5,766 nucleotides of DNA from JADYZU01 sp964443055 (lineage in GTDB: Bacteria; Pseudomonadota; Alphaproteobacteria; Rhodobacterales; Rhodobacteraceae): assembly GCA_964443055.1 (NCBI GenBank), contig CAYUBT010000162.1, forward strand, positions 1 to 5,766. Direction: 5' to 3'. Of this stretch, positions 1 to 5,659 are shown in pieces. The translations under genes were made by a program, and so were the position numbers. The notes under the pieces are model-generated. The model saw nothing but the letters and a program-made list of their open reading frames with translations, was not told where the DNA came from and did not search any database. The number at the start of each line of letters is the position of its first letter. The first letter of the stretch is position 1.

Positions 1-32
1 GAATGATGCGGGGCGGGACGTGATGGGCAAAT

Positions 33-53
33 GGGGGCTGCGGCCCCCCTTTT
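33..53 (+). terminator. Intrinsic terminator-like hairpin at left edge
   Basis: The stem GGGGGC (33-38) pairs with GCCCCC (43-48) around a TGCG loop, followed after one C by TTTT (50-53). The T-tract lies on the plus-strand side, so it best terminates a plus-strand transcript coming from beyond the left edge. Read on the minus strand it sits just past the copZ-like stop codon, with only a weak ATTTG tail, so it may act in both directions between convergent genes. No gene can be supported in positions 1-32. Confidence 0.6.
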
Positions 54-57
54 CATG

Positions 58-246
58 TCAGCCCATATAACCCGCCTCGCTCAGCACCGCGCGCACCTGC
101 GCCTCGGGGGCGGTGGTGGTGATCCTCGCGCGCCGCTGCTCGAGATCGGCTTCCACAAGCGCGCCCGGGTCCAGTTCCTGCACCGCCGCCGTCACCCCGC
201 GCACACAGCCGCCGCAGGTCATTCCGGGCAGATCGAGTTCCAGCAT
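58..246 (-). CDS. copZ: CopZ-like copper chaperone (heavy-metal-associated domain protein)
   Basis: A 62-residue protein made of a single HMA domain. The family binds Cu(I) in the cytoplasm through two cysteines and passes it to a copper-exporting P1B-type ATPase or to a copper sensor. The metal site is visible as GMTCGGC near the N-terminus (Met9, Cys11, Cys14), the family's MxCxxC pattern, followed by the expected helix and strands and ending in EAGYMG. The length is typical of free-standing CopZ proteins. I chose the ATG at 246 because the domain begins immediately after it and a purine-rich GAAAGGGACGGAAG (260-247) precedes it. Upstream in-frame starts would add sequence unlike the family and would lie above the promoter. 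A CueR-type promoter lies 30-60 bases upstream, which supports the copper role independently. No copA or cueR is visible in the window. It could instead be a MerP-like mercury protein, but the operator type argues for copper. Confidence 0.88.
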   Translation of the reverse strand: MLELDLPGMTCGGCVRGVTAAVQELDPGALVEADLEQRRARITTTAPEAQVRAVLSEAGYMG

Positions 247-275
247 CTTCCGTCCCTTTCGGATATGATGCGAAG

Positions 276-306
276 GAGATGCACCCTCCCACAGGGGGAA
301 GGTCAA
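276..306 (-). promoter_or_regulatory. CueR-type operator/promoter of the copZ-like gene
   Basis: Read on the minus strand, TTGACC (306-301) is a -35 element. It overlaps an interrupted dyad ACCTTCC (303-297) - CCCTGTG (296-290) - GGAGGGT (289-283), with 6 of 7 arm positions complementary. The 7-7-7 layout and the ACCTTCC arm match the known CueR site of the E. coli copA promoter. With the 19-bp spacer typical of MerR-family promoters, the -10 falls at CATCTC (281-276), which is a poor match to consensus. CueR-type regulators activate such over-long promoters by distorting the DNA when Cu(I) binds. The start of transcription would lie near 270, leaving a leader of about 25 bases. The regulator gene is not in the window. 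Confidence 0.8.
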
Positions 307-412
307 GGGGCGGCGCTGCATGATCAGGACTCCGGATCCACCATTCCCTTCGTCATTGCGAGCGACCGCACCGGCGGACGCCTCCCTCATCGACCGGCCC
401 CGGCACCCTCGA

Positions 413-443
413 TTGACATGCGCGGCGTGAATATGTGTATACA
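413..443 (+). promoter_or_regulatory. Candidate distal promoter (P1) of the SDR/ABC operon
   Basis: TTGACA (413-418) is a perfect -35 hexamer. The best -10 nearby is TATACA (438-443) with a 19-bp spacer, or TGTATA (436-441) with 17 bp. Both lie inside the first palindromic operator, so a bound regulator would block RNA polymerase. The spacing is not ideal and the site is assigned by eye. Confidence 0.45.
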
Positions 444-447
444 TATG
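430..447 (+). promoter_or_regulatory. Palindromic operator, copy 1
   Basis: The sequence AATATGTGTATACATATG contains ATATGT-N4-ACATAT (431-446), with 7 of 8 base pairs complementary. It also holds a perfect TGTATACA core (436-443) of the sort bound by GntR-family (FCD-type) regulators. It is strikingly A/T-rich in a G/C-rich setting and recurs 34 bases downstream. It overlaps the candidate P1 -10. The regulator is not encoded here, and its family is inference. Confidence 0.6.
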
Positions 448-448
448 A

Positions 449-477
449 TTGACCGTACTCTTCAATATGTGCATACA
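449..477 (+). promoter_or_regulatory. Candidate proximal promoter (P2) of the SDR/ABC operon
   Basis: TTGACC (449-454) and CATACA (472-477) are separated by 17 bp. The -10 lies within the second palindromic operator. A start near 484 would give a leader of roughly 28 bases before the GTG at 512, including its ribosome binding site. The -10 is only a moderate match. Confidence 0.4.
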
Positions 478-481
478 TATG
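464..481 (+). promoter_or_regulatory. Palindromic operator, copy 2
   Basis: AATATGTGCATACATATG is identical to copy 1 at 17 of 18 positions (C instead of T at 472). It keeps the ATATGT-N4-ACATAT arms (465-480), with 6 of 8 pairs complementary. The centre-to-centre distance to copy 1 is 34 bp, a little over three helical turns. The site overlaps the candidate P2 -10 and ends 30 bases before the chosen SDR start. Confidence 0.6.
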
Positions 482-511
482 CCAGCAATAGGCGCTCAGG
501 GGGGCGGAGTC

Positions 512-1288
512 GTGACGCAGGGCATGCCGGGCTGGCTGGAGACGCAGTTTTCCTGTGCGGGAAAGCGTGTTCTGGTGACCGGCGCGAGCCGGGGGATCGG
601 GCAGGCGCTGGCCGAGGGATTCGCGCGGGCGGGGGCCGATCTGATCATCGCGGCGCGCGACATGACGACGCTTGACGACACCGCCGAGCGGATCACTTCT
701 GCTGGCAGCAAGGCGCAGCGGATCGCCTTCGACCAGCGCGACATTGCGGGGCTTTCGGCAGCCCTGGCCGATGTCGGCCCGGTCGATGTGCTCGTCAACA
801 ATGCCGGGGTCGAGGATGTGCGTCCCTCGCTCGACGTGGACGAGGAGCTCTGGGACAGGATCGTCGACACCAATCTCAAGGGCGCGTTCTTCGTCGCGCA
901 ATCCGCCGCGCGCTTCATGGCCGCTGTCGGGGGCGGGGCGATCATCAACCTCGCCTCGCTCACCTCTTTCGTGGGGGTGCCGACCGCCACGCCCTACGGG
1001 GCCTCGAAATCGGGCGTGCTGGGGATGACGCGGGCGCTTGCCGTGGAATGGGCGGGGCAGGGCATCCGCGTGAACGCCATCGCACCGGGCTATTTCCACA
1101 CCGCGCTCACCGACGCCTTCTATCAGGACGAGGCCTGGGTCGATCGGATGACCGCCGCCGTGCCGATGGGGCGGCTTGGTCAGCTTGACGATCTGGTGGG
1201 GGCGGCGCTCTTTCTTGCCTCGCCCGCAGCTTCCTATGTCACCGGGCAATGCCTGATCATCGACGGAGGCTTTCTTGCCTCGATCTGA
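512..1288 (+). CDS. Short-chain dehydrogenase/reductase (gluconate 5-dehydrogenase-like SDR)
   Basis: A classical SDR of 258 residues, the normal size. It shows the cofactor motif TGASRGIG (23-30), NNAG (96-99), the active-site Asn121 in NLKG, Ser149 in NLASL, Tyr162 and Lys166 in YGASK, and the C-terminal VTGQ...DGGF. These enzymes oxidise or reduce a hydroxyl/keto group with NAD(P). Arg27 in the glycine motif and Arg49 after the second strand, with no Asp at that point, hint at NADP(H). The overall pattern, including IAPGYF and the C-terminal segment, resembles IdnO/Gno-type gluconate 5-dehydrogenases, but the substrate is not determined. I chose GTG 512 because AGGGGGG (498-504) lies 7 bases upstream. 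ATGs at 467 and 479 fall inside operator 2, and ATG 524 has no good ribosome binding site. It is first in the operon, 90 bases ahead of the ABC ATPase, suggesting it acts on the imported solute. Confidence 0.88.
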   Translation: MTQGMPGWLETQFSCAGKRVLVTGASRGIGQALAEGFARAGADLIIAARDMTTLDDTAERITSAGSKAQRIAFDQRDIAGLSAALADVGPVDVLVNNAGVEDVRPSLDVDEELWDRIVDTNLKGAFFVAQSAARFMAAVGGGAIINLASLTSFVGVPTATPYGASKSGVLGMTRALAVEWAGQGIRVNAIAPGYFHTALTDAFYQDEAWVDRMTAAVPMGRLGQLDDLVGAALFLASPAASYVTGQCLIIDGGFLASI

Positions 1289-1378
1289 GCGCGACTCCCG
1301 CATCTGCACGAGGGGACTTTCCCTCTGGCGCGGATCATTCCAAAAGGGGCCGCCCCGCATCTGCCTGCAGGAGACGAG
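1289..1378 (+). other. SDR-ATPase intergenic spacer with small hairpin and direct repeat
   Basis: This 90-base spacer contains GAGGG (1310-1314) facing CCCTC (1321-1325) around a six-base loop. An 11-bp direct repeat CCCGCATCTGC occurs at 1297-1307 and 1354-1364. There is no T-tract, so it does not look like a terminator. The second repeat ends just before the AGGAGA ribosome binding site of the ATPase gene. I see no convincing promoter. Confidence 0.35.
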
Positions 1379-2512
1379 ATGACCGCCACCGCAAGCCCGC
1401 TGGCCGCTAAATCCGCAGCCGTCGCCGTGCGCGAGGTGACGATGGATTTCGGCAAGGGCATGCTGGCCGTGGACCGGGCGAGTTTCGAACTGGCACACGG
1501 GCGGTTTCTGACGATCCTCGGCCCATCGGGTTCGGGCAAGACGACGCTTCTGCGCATGATCGCAGGGTTTCAGAAACCGACCTCGGGGCAGGTCACTGTC
1601 GGCGGCCGTCCCGTGGGTGCAGAGCCGCCGCACCGCCGTTCGATCGGCATCGTCTTTCAGAAGCTGGCGCTGTTTCCGCATATGACCGCCGCGCAGAACG
1701 TGGCCTTTCCGCTCAAGATGCGCCGCTTCGATCCGGCCACGATCCCCGGACGGGTGCAGGAGTTTCTCGAACTGGTCCGCCTCGGCGGCCTGGGCGACAG
1801 GCGTGTGCAGGAACTGTCCGGCGGGCAGCAGCAGCGCGTGGCCATCGCCCGCGCGCTGGTATTCGAGCCCGAGCTTCTGCTTCTGGACGAACCCCTTGCC
1901 GCGCTCGATCGCAAGCTGCGCGAGGAGATGCAACTCGAATTCCGCCGCATCCAGCACGAACTCGGAGTGACCACGATCAACGTGACTCATGACCAGCGCG
2001 AGGCGCTCGTGGTCTCGGACGAGATCATCGTCATGGATCAGGGCCGCATTCAGCAGCATGACCAGCCGGTCGCGACCTATCGCTCGCCCGCCAACGGTTT
2101 CGTGGCGGGGTTCCTCGGCGTCTCGAGTTTCCTGCACGGCCGTGCCGCCGAAGCGGGGATCGAGATTGCCGGGCAGGTCGTGCCGGGCCTTGTTTCCCCC
2201 GGTCTTTCCCCCGGCACCCCGGCGCGCGGGGTGATCCGGGCCGAGCAGATCCGCATTGCGCCGGATGGCGATGCCCCCGAAAATTGTGATGTCACGATCA
2301 GCGGAGAGGTCATCGACATCATTTTCGAGGGCGAAAGACTGCTTTACATCGTGCAATGCGGCCTGGGCGACGGGGGGGAGGCACGGATCGAGTTTCAGGT
2401 TCACCATCACGACCCCTCGATGCCCGACCCGTTCGAGGCTGGCGCGCCCGTCGCCATCGGCTGGCGCGCGCAGGATCTGAGAGTTTTCGGCGCCGAGCCG
2501 GGACGGGACTGA
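1379..2512 (+). CDS. PotA-like ABC transporter ATP-binding protein
   Basis: A 377-residue ATPase that powers import through the two downstream permeases on the cytoplasmic face of the membrane. All catalytic motifs are present: Walker A GPSGSGKTT (48-56), Q-loop Gln94 in VFQ, signature LSGGQ (146-150), Walker B LLLLD with Glu171 (166-171), D-loop ALD (175-177) and switch His204. Residues from about 245 to 372 form a TOBE-type regulatory domain, opening with GFLGVSSFLHGR. This architecture and length are those of the polyamine/iron/opine (PotA/FbpC/UgpC-like) importer ATPases. The start is supported by AGGAGA (1369-1374), about five bases ahead of the ATG. A 12-base tandem duplication (2193-2216) encodes the SPGL-SPGT stretch in the TOBE region. 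The substrate cannot be taken from the ATPase alone. Confidence 0.93.
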   Translation: MTATASPLAAKSAAVAVREVTMDFGKGMLAVDRASFELAHGRFLTILGPSGSGKTTLLRMIAGFQKPTSGQVTVGGRPVGAEPPHRRSIGIVFQKLALFPHMTAAQNVAFPLKMRRFDPATIPGRVQEFLELVRLGGLGDRRVQELSGGQQQRVAIARALVFEPELLLLDEPLAALDRKLREEMQLEFRRIQHELGVTTINVTHDQREALVVSDEIIVMDQGRIQQHDQPVATYRSPANGFVAGFLGVSSFLHGRAAEAGIEIAGQVVPGLVSPGLSPGTPARGVIRAEQIRIAPDGDAPENCDVTISGEVIDIIFEGERLLYIVQCGLGDGGEARIEFQVHHHDPSMPDPFEAGAPVAIGWRAQDLRVFGAEPGRD

Positions 2513-2543
2513 CAGCAACACGGACCAACAAAGGAGAGATGAC

Positions 2544-3641
2544 ATGAAGATGACATTCACCCGCCGCTCGCTTCTGCGCACCGGGGCCGTGGGCGGCGGC
2601 GCGGCGGCGCTGACCATCCTTCCGGCCTTCCGCGCCCTGGCGCAGGAGCCCGCGAAACCTGCCGAACTCATCGTGCGCGCCTGGGGCGGCGAATGGGTCG
2701 AGTCTCTGAAGAACGGTGTCTCCGATCCGTTCACGGAACTGACCGGCATCGCCATCCGCCATGACCTGACCGAAGACAACGAGATCCAGCCCAAGATCTG
2801 GGCCGCCGTGGCACAGGATCGCATTCCGCCGCTGCATGTGAACTGGGACACGACCACCAACGCCATGAAATCGGCGCTGCGGGGCGTGACCGAGGATCTC
2901 TCGGACCTGCCCAATCTCGCGAACACCACGGATCTCTCGCATCCGGTCGGTGTGGACGGTTTCCCCATCGTCAATACCTACGGCTATGTCTATGTGCTGG
3001 CCTATCGCCCCGAGGCATTCCCCGACGGGCCGCCGACCTCCTGGCACGCCATGCTCGATCCGAAGTTCCGGGGCCGCATCGCCATGTATAACGACGGGAT
3101 CGGGATGCACTTCCCGGCCCAGGTCGCGGGTGGCGGCAGCGTGGACGACATCCCCGGCAATATGGATGCCGCCTGGGATTTCTTTGCCAAGATCAAGGAA
3201 CAGGCCCCGCTTCTGGGCGAGGATCCCGATTTCACCACCTGGTTCCAGAACGGCGAGATCGACATGGCCTGCACCATCTCGACCAATGCCATCGGCGCGC
3301 AGCGCACCGGGATCGACATTGCATGGACGGTTCCCGAGGAAGGAGCAACCTTCAACACCGACGGTCTCTGGGTCCCGCGCGGCCTGCCCGAGAACGAACT
3401 CTACTGGGCGAAGGAATACATCAACTTCGCCATCTCGCAGGAGGCGCAGCAGGTCTGGCTCGACGGGCTCGGCCTGCCGGGCGTCGTTCCCGGCCTGACC
3501 CCGCCCGAAGGGCTGGAAGGCGATCCCTCCTACCCGACCACGGAGGAGGACTTCAGCCATCTCATCCGCATCTCGGACCTGGTGCAGGTCGAGCATGAGA
3601 GTGACTGGTTCGCGAAGTTCAAGGAAATCATGCAGGGCTGA
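2544..3641 (+). CDS. PotD-like periplasmic solute-binding protein, Tat-type signal peptide
   Basis: A 365-residue extracellular solute-binding protein of family 1 (spermidine/putrescine-type), which captures the solute in the periplasm for the permeases. The N-terminus has a twin-arginine signal: TRRSLLR (6-12, Arg7-Arg8), a hydrophobic Gly/Ala stretch (about 14-28) and ALA-Q (31-34) as the likely cleavage site. The mature part contains family-typical segments such as YGYVYVLAYRPEAF, PTSWHAMLDPKFRGRIAMY and WAKEYINFAIS. AAGGAGA (2531-2537) lies six bases before the ATG, a strong ribosome binding site suited to an abundant protein. The gap from the ATPase is 31 bases. A hairpin and a palindromic repeat follow the stop codon and may keep this gene's transcript level above that of the permeases. 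Ligand identity is unknown; polyamines, opines and related amines are all handled by this family. Confidence 0.9.
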   Translation: MKMTFTRRSLLRTGAVGGGAAALTILPAFRALAQEPAKPAELIVRAWGGEWVESLKNGVSDPFTELTGIAIRHDLTEDNEIQPKIWAAVAQDRIPPLHVNWDTTTNAMKSALRGVTEDLSDLPNLANTTDLSHPVGVDGFPIVNTYGYVYVLAYRPEAFPDGPPTSWHAMLDPKFRGRIAMYNDGIGMHFPAQVAGGGSVDDIPGNMDAAWDFFAKIKEQAPLLGEDPDFTTWFQNGEIDMACTISTNAIGAQRTGIDIAWTVPEEGATFNTDGLWVPRGLPENELYWAKEYINFAISQEAQQVWLDGLGLPGVVPGLTPPEGLEGDPSYPTTEEDFSHLIRISDLVQVEHESDWFAKFKEIMQG

Positions 3642-3655
3642 GCCCCTGCGTGCGT

Positions 3656-3679
3656 CTGCGGCCCCCCACGGGGCCGCAG
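3656..3679 (+). terminator. Strong stem-loop after the binding-protein gene (attenuator or mRNA-stabilising hairpin)
   Basis: CTGCGGCCCC (3656-3665) pairs perfectly with GGGGCCGCAG (3670-3679) around CCAC. It starts 14 bases after the stop codon. No T-tract follows, so full Rho-independent termination is unlikely. A partial terminator or a 3'-end barrier to exonucleases, raising binding protein over permease, fits the position. Confidence 0.55.
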
Positions 3680-3710
3680 GCAGCGGGGTGTGATGATGCG
3701 GGGCCGCCAT

Positions 3711-3795
3711 CCCGTCATTGCGAGGAGCCGAAGGCGACGCGGCAATCAACCCTTCCGGCGGTTGGATTGCTTCGCCTGCGACCCGCAATGACGAG
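3711..3795 (+). repeat. Imperfect palindromic intergenic repeat element (~81 bp core)
   Basis: Outer arms CGTCATTGCG (3713-3722) and CGCAATGACG (3784-3793) are perfectly complementary. Nested inside are AGGCGA (3732-3737) with TCGCCT (3772-3777), GCAATC (3742-3747) with GATTGC (3765-3770), and AACC (3748-3751) with GGTT (3760-3763) separated from it by a one-base bulge. The whole can fold into one long hairpin. The wording 'CGTCATTGCGAG ... GCAATC' resembles dispersed intergenic palindromes that I recall from many proteobacterial genomes. I cannot name its family. It lies between the binding-protein and first permease genes, where it would be transcribed. Confidence 0.7.
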
Positions 3796-3853
3796 GAGGG
3801 TGAAGCCACGCATTCGCCACCGCATCACCGCGTCGGGAAAGGTTGAGAAGATC

Positions 3854-3889
3854 ATGACGGCACCGGTCAGGAGCCCCGAAGGATCATGA
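3854..3889 (+). CDS. Possible 11-codon leader ORF overlapping the permease start
   Basis: An ATG at 3854 opens a reading frame for MTAPVRSPEGS, and its TGA (3887-3889) overlaps the permease ATG (3886-3888) as ATGA. Purine-rich GAGAAG (3845-3850) lies just upstream. The permease's own ribosome binding site is awkward (GAAGGA ending only two bases before the ATG), so translation of this mini-ORF could deliver ribosomes to it. The 10-bp direct repeat GATCATGACG covers both start codons (3850-3859 and 3882-3891). This may instead be chance or a small duplication. Confidence 0.25.
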   Translation: MTAPVRSPEGS

Positions 3890-4839
3890 CGCGCAAGTCA
3901 AACGGGGCCCGGTTCCGCTATCCGTTGCGCTGGCGCGTGATGGATGCGCTCGAGCGGGCGCTCGATCTGCTCTGGCCCGCCCGGATGTCGCGCTTCACCG
4001 GGCTTGCGCTGATCCTGCCCGCGATCCTGCTCGTGGGAATCCTCGTCATCGGCCTCTGGCAGATCGGTGACAGTTCGTTGCGCACGCTCGACCGCAATAC
4101 ATTCATGCTTTCGGACGAGCTGACCCTCGACAATTATTACACTGCGCTGCAATCGACGACCTATCACCGCGTGATCGGGCGTTCGGTTCTGGCGGCGGCG
4201 CTCACCGTCGTCTTTGCGCTGATGCTCGGCTTTCCCTTCGCCTACATGATGGTGCGCACCCGCAGCGCGCTGGCGCGCAAGGCGCTGCTCATTACCCTGT
4301 TCCTGCCCTTCTTCATCGGCCAGGTGGTGCGGGCCTATGGCATCCTGATCATGCTGGGCTCGTCCGGGATGGTAAACCAGGTGATCGGCCTTGTCGGGGT
4401 TCCGCCGCAACGGCTTCTGTTCAACTTCCCGGCGGTCGTCTTCGGCGAGGTGCAATACATGCTGCCCTTCGCGGTGCTGATGCTCGCCCCCGCGCTGACG
4501 GCGATCCCCGAAGAGGTGGAGACTGCCGCCGCCTCCCTCGGCGCGCCATGGTGGCGGACCCTCTGGCATGTCACGCTGCCGATGGCCCGGCCGGGGCTGA
4601 TCGGGGCGGGGCTGATCGTCTTCACTCTGACGCTGACCGATTTCGCGATTCCGGCGATGCTGGGCGGCGGGTCGCAGGATTTCATCGCCAATGCGATCTA
4701 TGACCAGTTCTTCCGCACCTCCGATCAGGGGCTCGGCTCGGCGCTGGCGCTGATCCTCGTGGCGATCGGCTCGGTCTTCGTCGGTGTCACCGTCGCCATC
4801 TTCGGCGCTGGCACCCTGGGGATGGGGGGGCGCAAGTGA
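3886..4839 (+). CDS. PotB-like ABC transporter permease
   Basis: A 317-residue inner-membrane permease, one half of the transport channel. Hydrophobic segments fall near residues 38-60, 100-123, 134-157, 182-206, 236-258 and 285-309, giving the expected six helices. The EAA loop that docks on the ATPase is seen at about 209-232 (EEVETAAASLGAPWWRTLWHVTLP). Length and layout match PotB/HtpX-unrelated type-I importer permeases of the spermidine/putrescine group. The first ~35 residues are basic and non-hydrophobic. An ATG at 3940 (Met19) could be the true start, but the one at 3886 is taken because of GAAGGA nearby and the ATGA overlap with the mini-ORF. It sits 244 bases after the binding-protein gene and overlaps the next permease gene by four bases. 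Confidence 0.9.
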   Translation: MTRKSNGARFRYPLRWRVMDALERALDLLWPARMSRFTGLALILPAILLVGILVIGLWQIGDSSLRTLDRNTFMLSDELTLDNYYTALQSTTYHRVIGRSVLAAALTVVFALMLGFPFAYMMVRTRSALARKALLITLFLPFFIGQVVRAYGILIMLGSSGMVNQVIGLVGVPPQRLLFNFPAVVFGEVQYMLPFAVLMLAPALTAIPEEVETAAASLGAPWWRTLWHVTLPMARPGLIGAGLIVFTLTLTDFAIPAMLGGGSQDFIANAIYDQFFRTSDQGLGSALALILVAIGSVFVGVTVAIFGAGTLGMGGRK

Positions 4840-5633
4840 TCAGTTCCGGGCAGAATCGTGTCTTCTGGGCGCTGGTGTGGTTCTCGATCCTGATCCTGTC
4901 ACTGCCCACACTCATCGTCGTGGGTGCCTCCTTCACGGCCGGGAGCATCATCGCCTTCCCGCCCGACGGGCTGTCGATCAAATGGTATGAGAAGATCGCG
5001 CTGGCGCGCGACCTGCGCGCGGCTTTCTGGCGCTCGCTGCAGGTGGCGCTGATCTGCGTGGCCGTCTCGGTCCCGGTGGGCACACTGGCCGCGCTCGCGC
5101 TGACCCGCTACCGGCTGCGGCTGGCGGGCGCGCTGCAGGTCTACCTGCTTCTGCCCTTCACGATTCCGCTGATCGGCTCGGGGATCGGCATGATGCTGGT
5201 GTTCGGCGAATGGGGCATCCTCGGGCGCATCTGGCCGGTGGGGGTCGCCTGTGCGGTGATCAACCTGCCTTTCGTGATCTGGTCGGTCTCCTCCTCGGCC
5301 GCGTCGCTCGATCCCGATCTCGAACTTGCGGCGGCAAGTTGCGGGGCAGGGCGGCTCGAGACCTTCCTCCATGTCACCCTGCCCGGAGTCATGCCGGGGA
5401 TGATCACCGGAGGCCTGCTGATGTTCGTGCTGGCCATGACGGAATTCCTCGTCAGCCTGCTCCTGACCGATGCGCGGATCGTCACGCTGCCGGTGCTGAT
5501 CTACAATTCGATCCGCTCGATCATCACGCCCGACCTTGCCGCCGTCTCCTCGGTCTTCGTGGCGCTGGCGCTGCTGGCGGTCTGGCTGCTCGACCGGCTG
5601 GTCGGGCTGGAAATCTTCCTCAAGTCGAAATGA
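4836..5633 (+). CDS. PotC-like ABC transporter permease
   Basis: A 265-residue inner-membrane permease that pairs with the preceding one. Likely helices are near residues 9-31, 66-89, 98-121, 133-152, 187-208 and 236-256. The EAA loop is at about 160-183 (PDLELAAASCGAGRLETFLHVTLP). The long periplasmic loop after the first helix, containing FPPDGLSIKWYEKI, is characteristic of PotC-type subunits (compare F-P-x-x-x-S-x-x-W-Y in the family). The start is GTG 4836, overlapping the upstream stop as GTGA. A run of seven G (4824-4830) five bases upstream serves as the ribosome binding site, so translation is probably coupled. The size is normal for the family. Confidence 0.9.
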   Translation: MISSGQNRVFWALVWFSILILSLPTLIVVGASFTAGSIIAFPPDGLSIKWYEKIALARDLRAAFWRSLQVALICVAVSVPVGTLAALALTRYRLRLAGALQVYLLLPFTIPLIGSGIGMMLVFGEWGILGRIWPVGVACAVINLPFVIWSVSSSAASLDPDLELAAASCGAGRLETFLHVTLPGVMPGMITGGLLMFVLAMTEFLVSLLLTDARIVTLPVLIYNSIRSIITPDLAAVSSVFVALALLAVWLLDRLVGLEIFLKSK

Positions 5634-5659
5634 CGGCCAGCGGCCGGAAAGGAGCCCAT

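Noticed and set aside
247..474. N-terminal extension of the copZ-like frame to 138 residues
   Set aside because: It would begin upstream of the CueR promoter and run through it; the added residues do not resemble the HMA family.
31..675. 214-codon open frame on the plus strand
   Set aside because: It crosses the terminator hairpin, the copZ-like gene, its promoter and the start of the SDR gene; the translation is low in hydrophobic cores and resembles nothing.
1310..1325. Hairpin GAGGG/CCCTC as an SDR terminator
   Set aside because: The stem is only five pairs and lacks a T-tract; the following genes are in the same direction and functionally linked.
353..2974. 873-codon open frame on the minus strand
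   Set aside because: It lies antisense to three well-supported genes (SDR, ATPase and the start of the binding protein) and through the promoter region. Its translation is rich in Arg/His/Gly/Pro with no recognisable domain, as expected of a shadow frame in G/C-rich DNA.
2319..3809. 496-codon open frame on the minus strand
   Set aside because: It is antisense to the binding-protein gene and the end of the ATPase gene, has no domain, and begins inside the palindromic repeat.
3650..3889. 79-codon open frame in the gap before the first permease
   Set aside because: It runs through the hairpin and the palindromic repeat and has no ribosome binding site. Only its last 11 codons are kept as a possible leader ORF.
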